Below, piece after piece: positions 51,457 through 51,565 of a stretch of DNA of 51,565 bases; positions within the stretch are counted from its first letter, which is position 1; the number at the start of each line of letters is the position of its first letter. A program made the translations under genes and the position numbers. The stretch is from an uncultured Pelagibacteraceae bacterium (GTDB lineage Bacteria > Pseudomonadota > Alphaproteobacteria > Pelagibacterales > Pelagibacteraceae): positions 1-51,565 of the forward strand of contig CACPGB010000002.1 of NCBI GenBank assembly GCA_902633515.1. Direction: 5' to 3'. Under the pieces are notes generated by a model. That model had not been told where the DNA came from. It worked only from the letters and a program-made list of their open reading frames with translations, and searched no databases.

Positions 51457-51565
51457 TTTTTTTCAATATAAATCGAGGAACTTGGGAATGCGAAAGAGGC
51501 TTTATTATTTTCTACAATTTGTTTTATCCCAATAGCTAATTTTTCTTTAGCCGATAGCCATTCAT
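51453..51565 (-). CDS. C-terminal end of a probable MscS-family mechanosensitive channel (partial)
   Basis: Manual translation to window edge: ...EWLSAKEKLAIGIKQIVENNKASFAFPSSSIYIEKK*; ATGA overlap with yggT. Confidence 0.6.
   Translation of the reverse strand, partial: EWLSAKEKLAIGIKQIVENNKASFAFPSSSIYIEKK

Overview
AT-rich, densely packed chromosomal window. Gene content and order strongly suggest a SAR11/Pelagibacterales-like marine alphaproteobacterium (inference from content, no search run). I saw no prophage, IS element, CRISPR array or tRNA. Main blocks: (i) a co-directional minus-strand run ffh-rpsP-trmD-rplS-leuCDB that continues with almost no gaps into a putative DMSP demethylation cluster (dmdC-like, dmdB-like, an unassigned alpha/beta hydrolase, dmdA-like cut by the window edge); (ii) dapF-ftsY; (iii) a 2-hydroxy/2-oxo-acid utilisation locus (two tandem LldD-type oxidases, a frameshifted aminotransferase, GlcD-type FAD oxidase, D-2-hydroxyacid dehydrogenase, TRAP transporter with a terminator-like hairpin after dctP, amidase); (iv) ccmCDEFGH and a PagL-like protein; (v) hspQ, yciB/ispZ-like, BI-1, aldo/keto reductase, ialB-like, argG; (vi) a region with two photolyase/cryptochrome-family proteins (one apparently domain-rearranged, one lacking the usual Fe-S cysteines), an un-called DUF2256-like Zn-finger ORF, SDR, fasciclin and FG-GAP proteins; (vii) a head-to-head ABC ATPase/esterase pair with overlapping start codons; folD, yggT and an mscS end. 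Best novelty candidates: a GC-rich structured RNA in the ffh leader whose wobble pairs indicate the minus strand, the alpha/beta hydrolase in the DMSP cluster, the photolyase variants, and an 11-bp inverted repeat upstream of ccmC.
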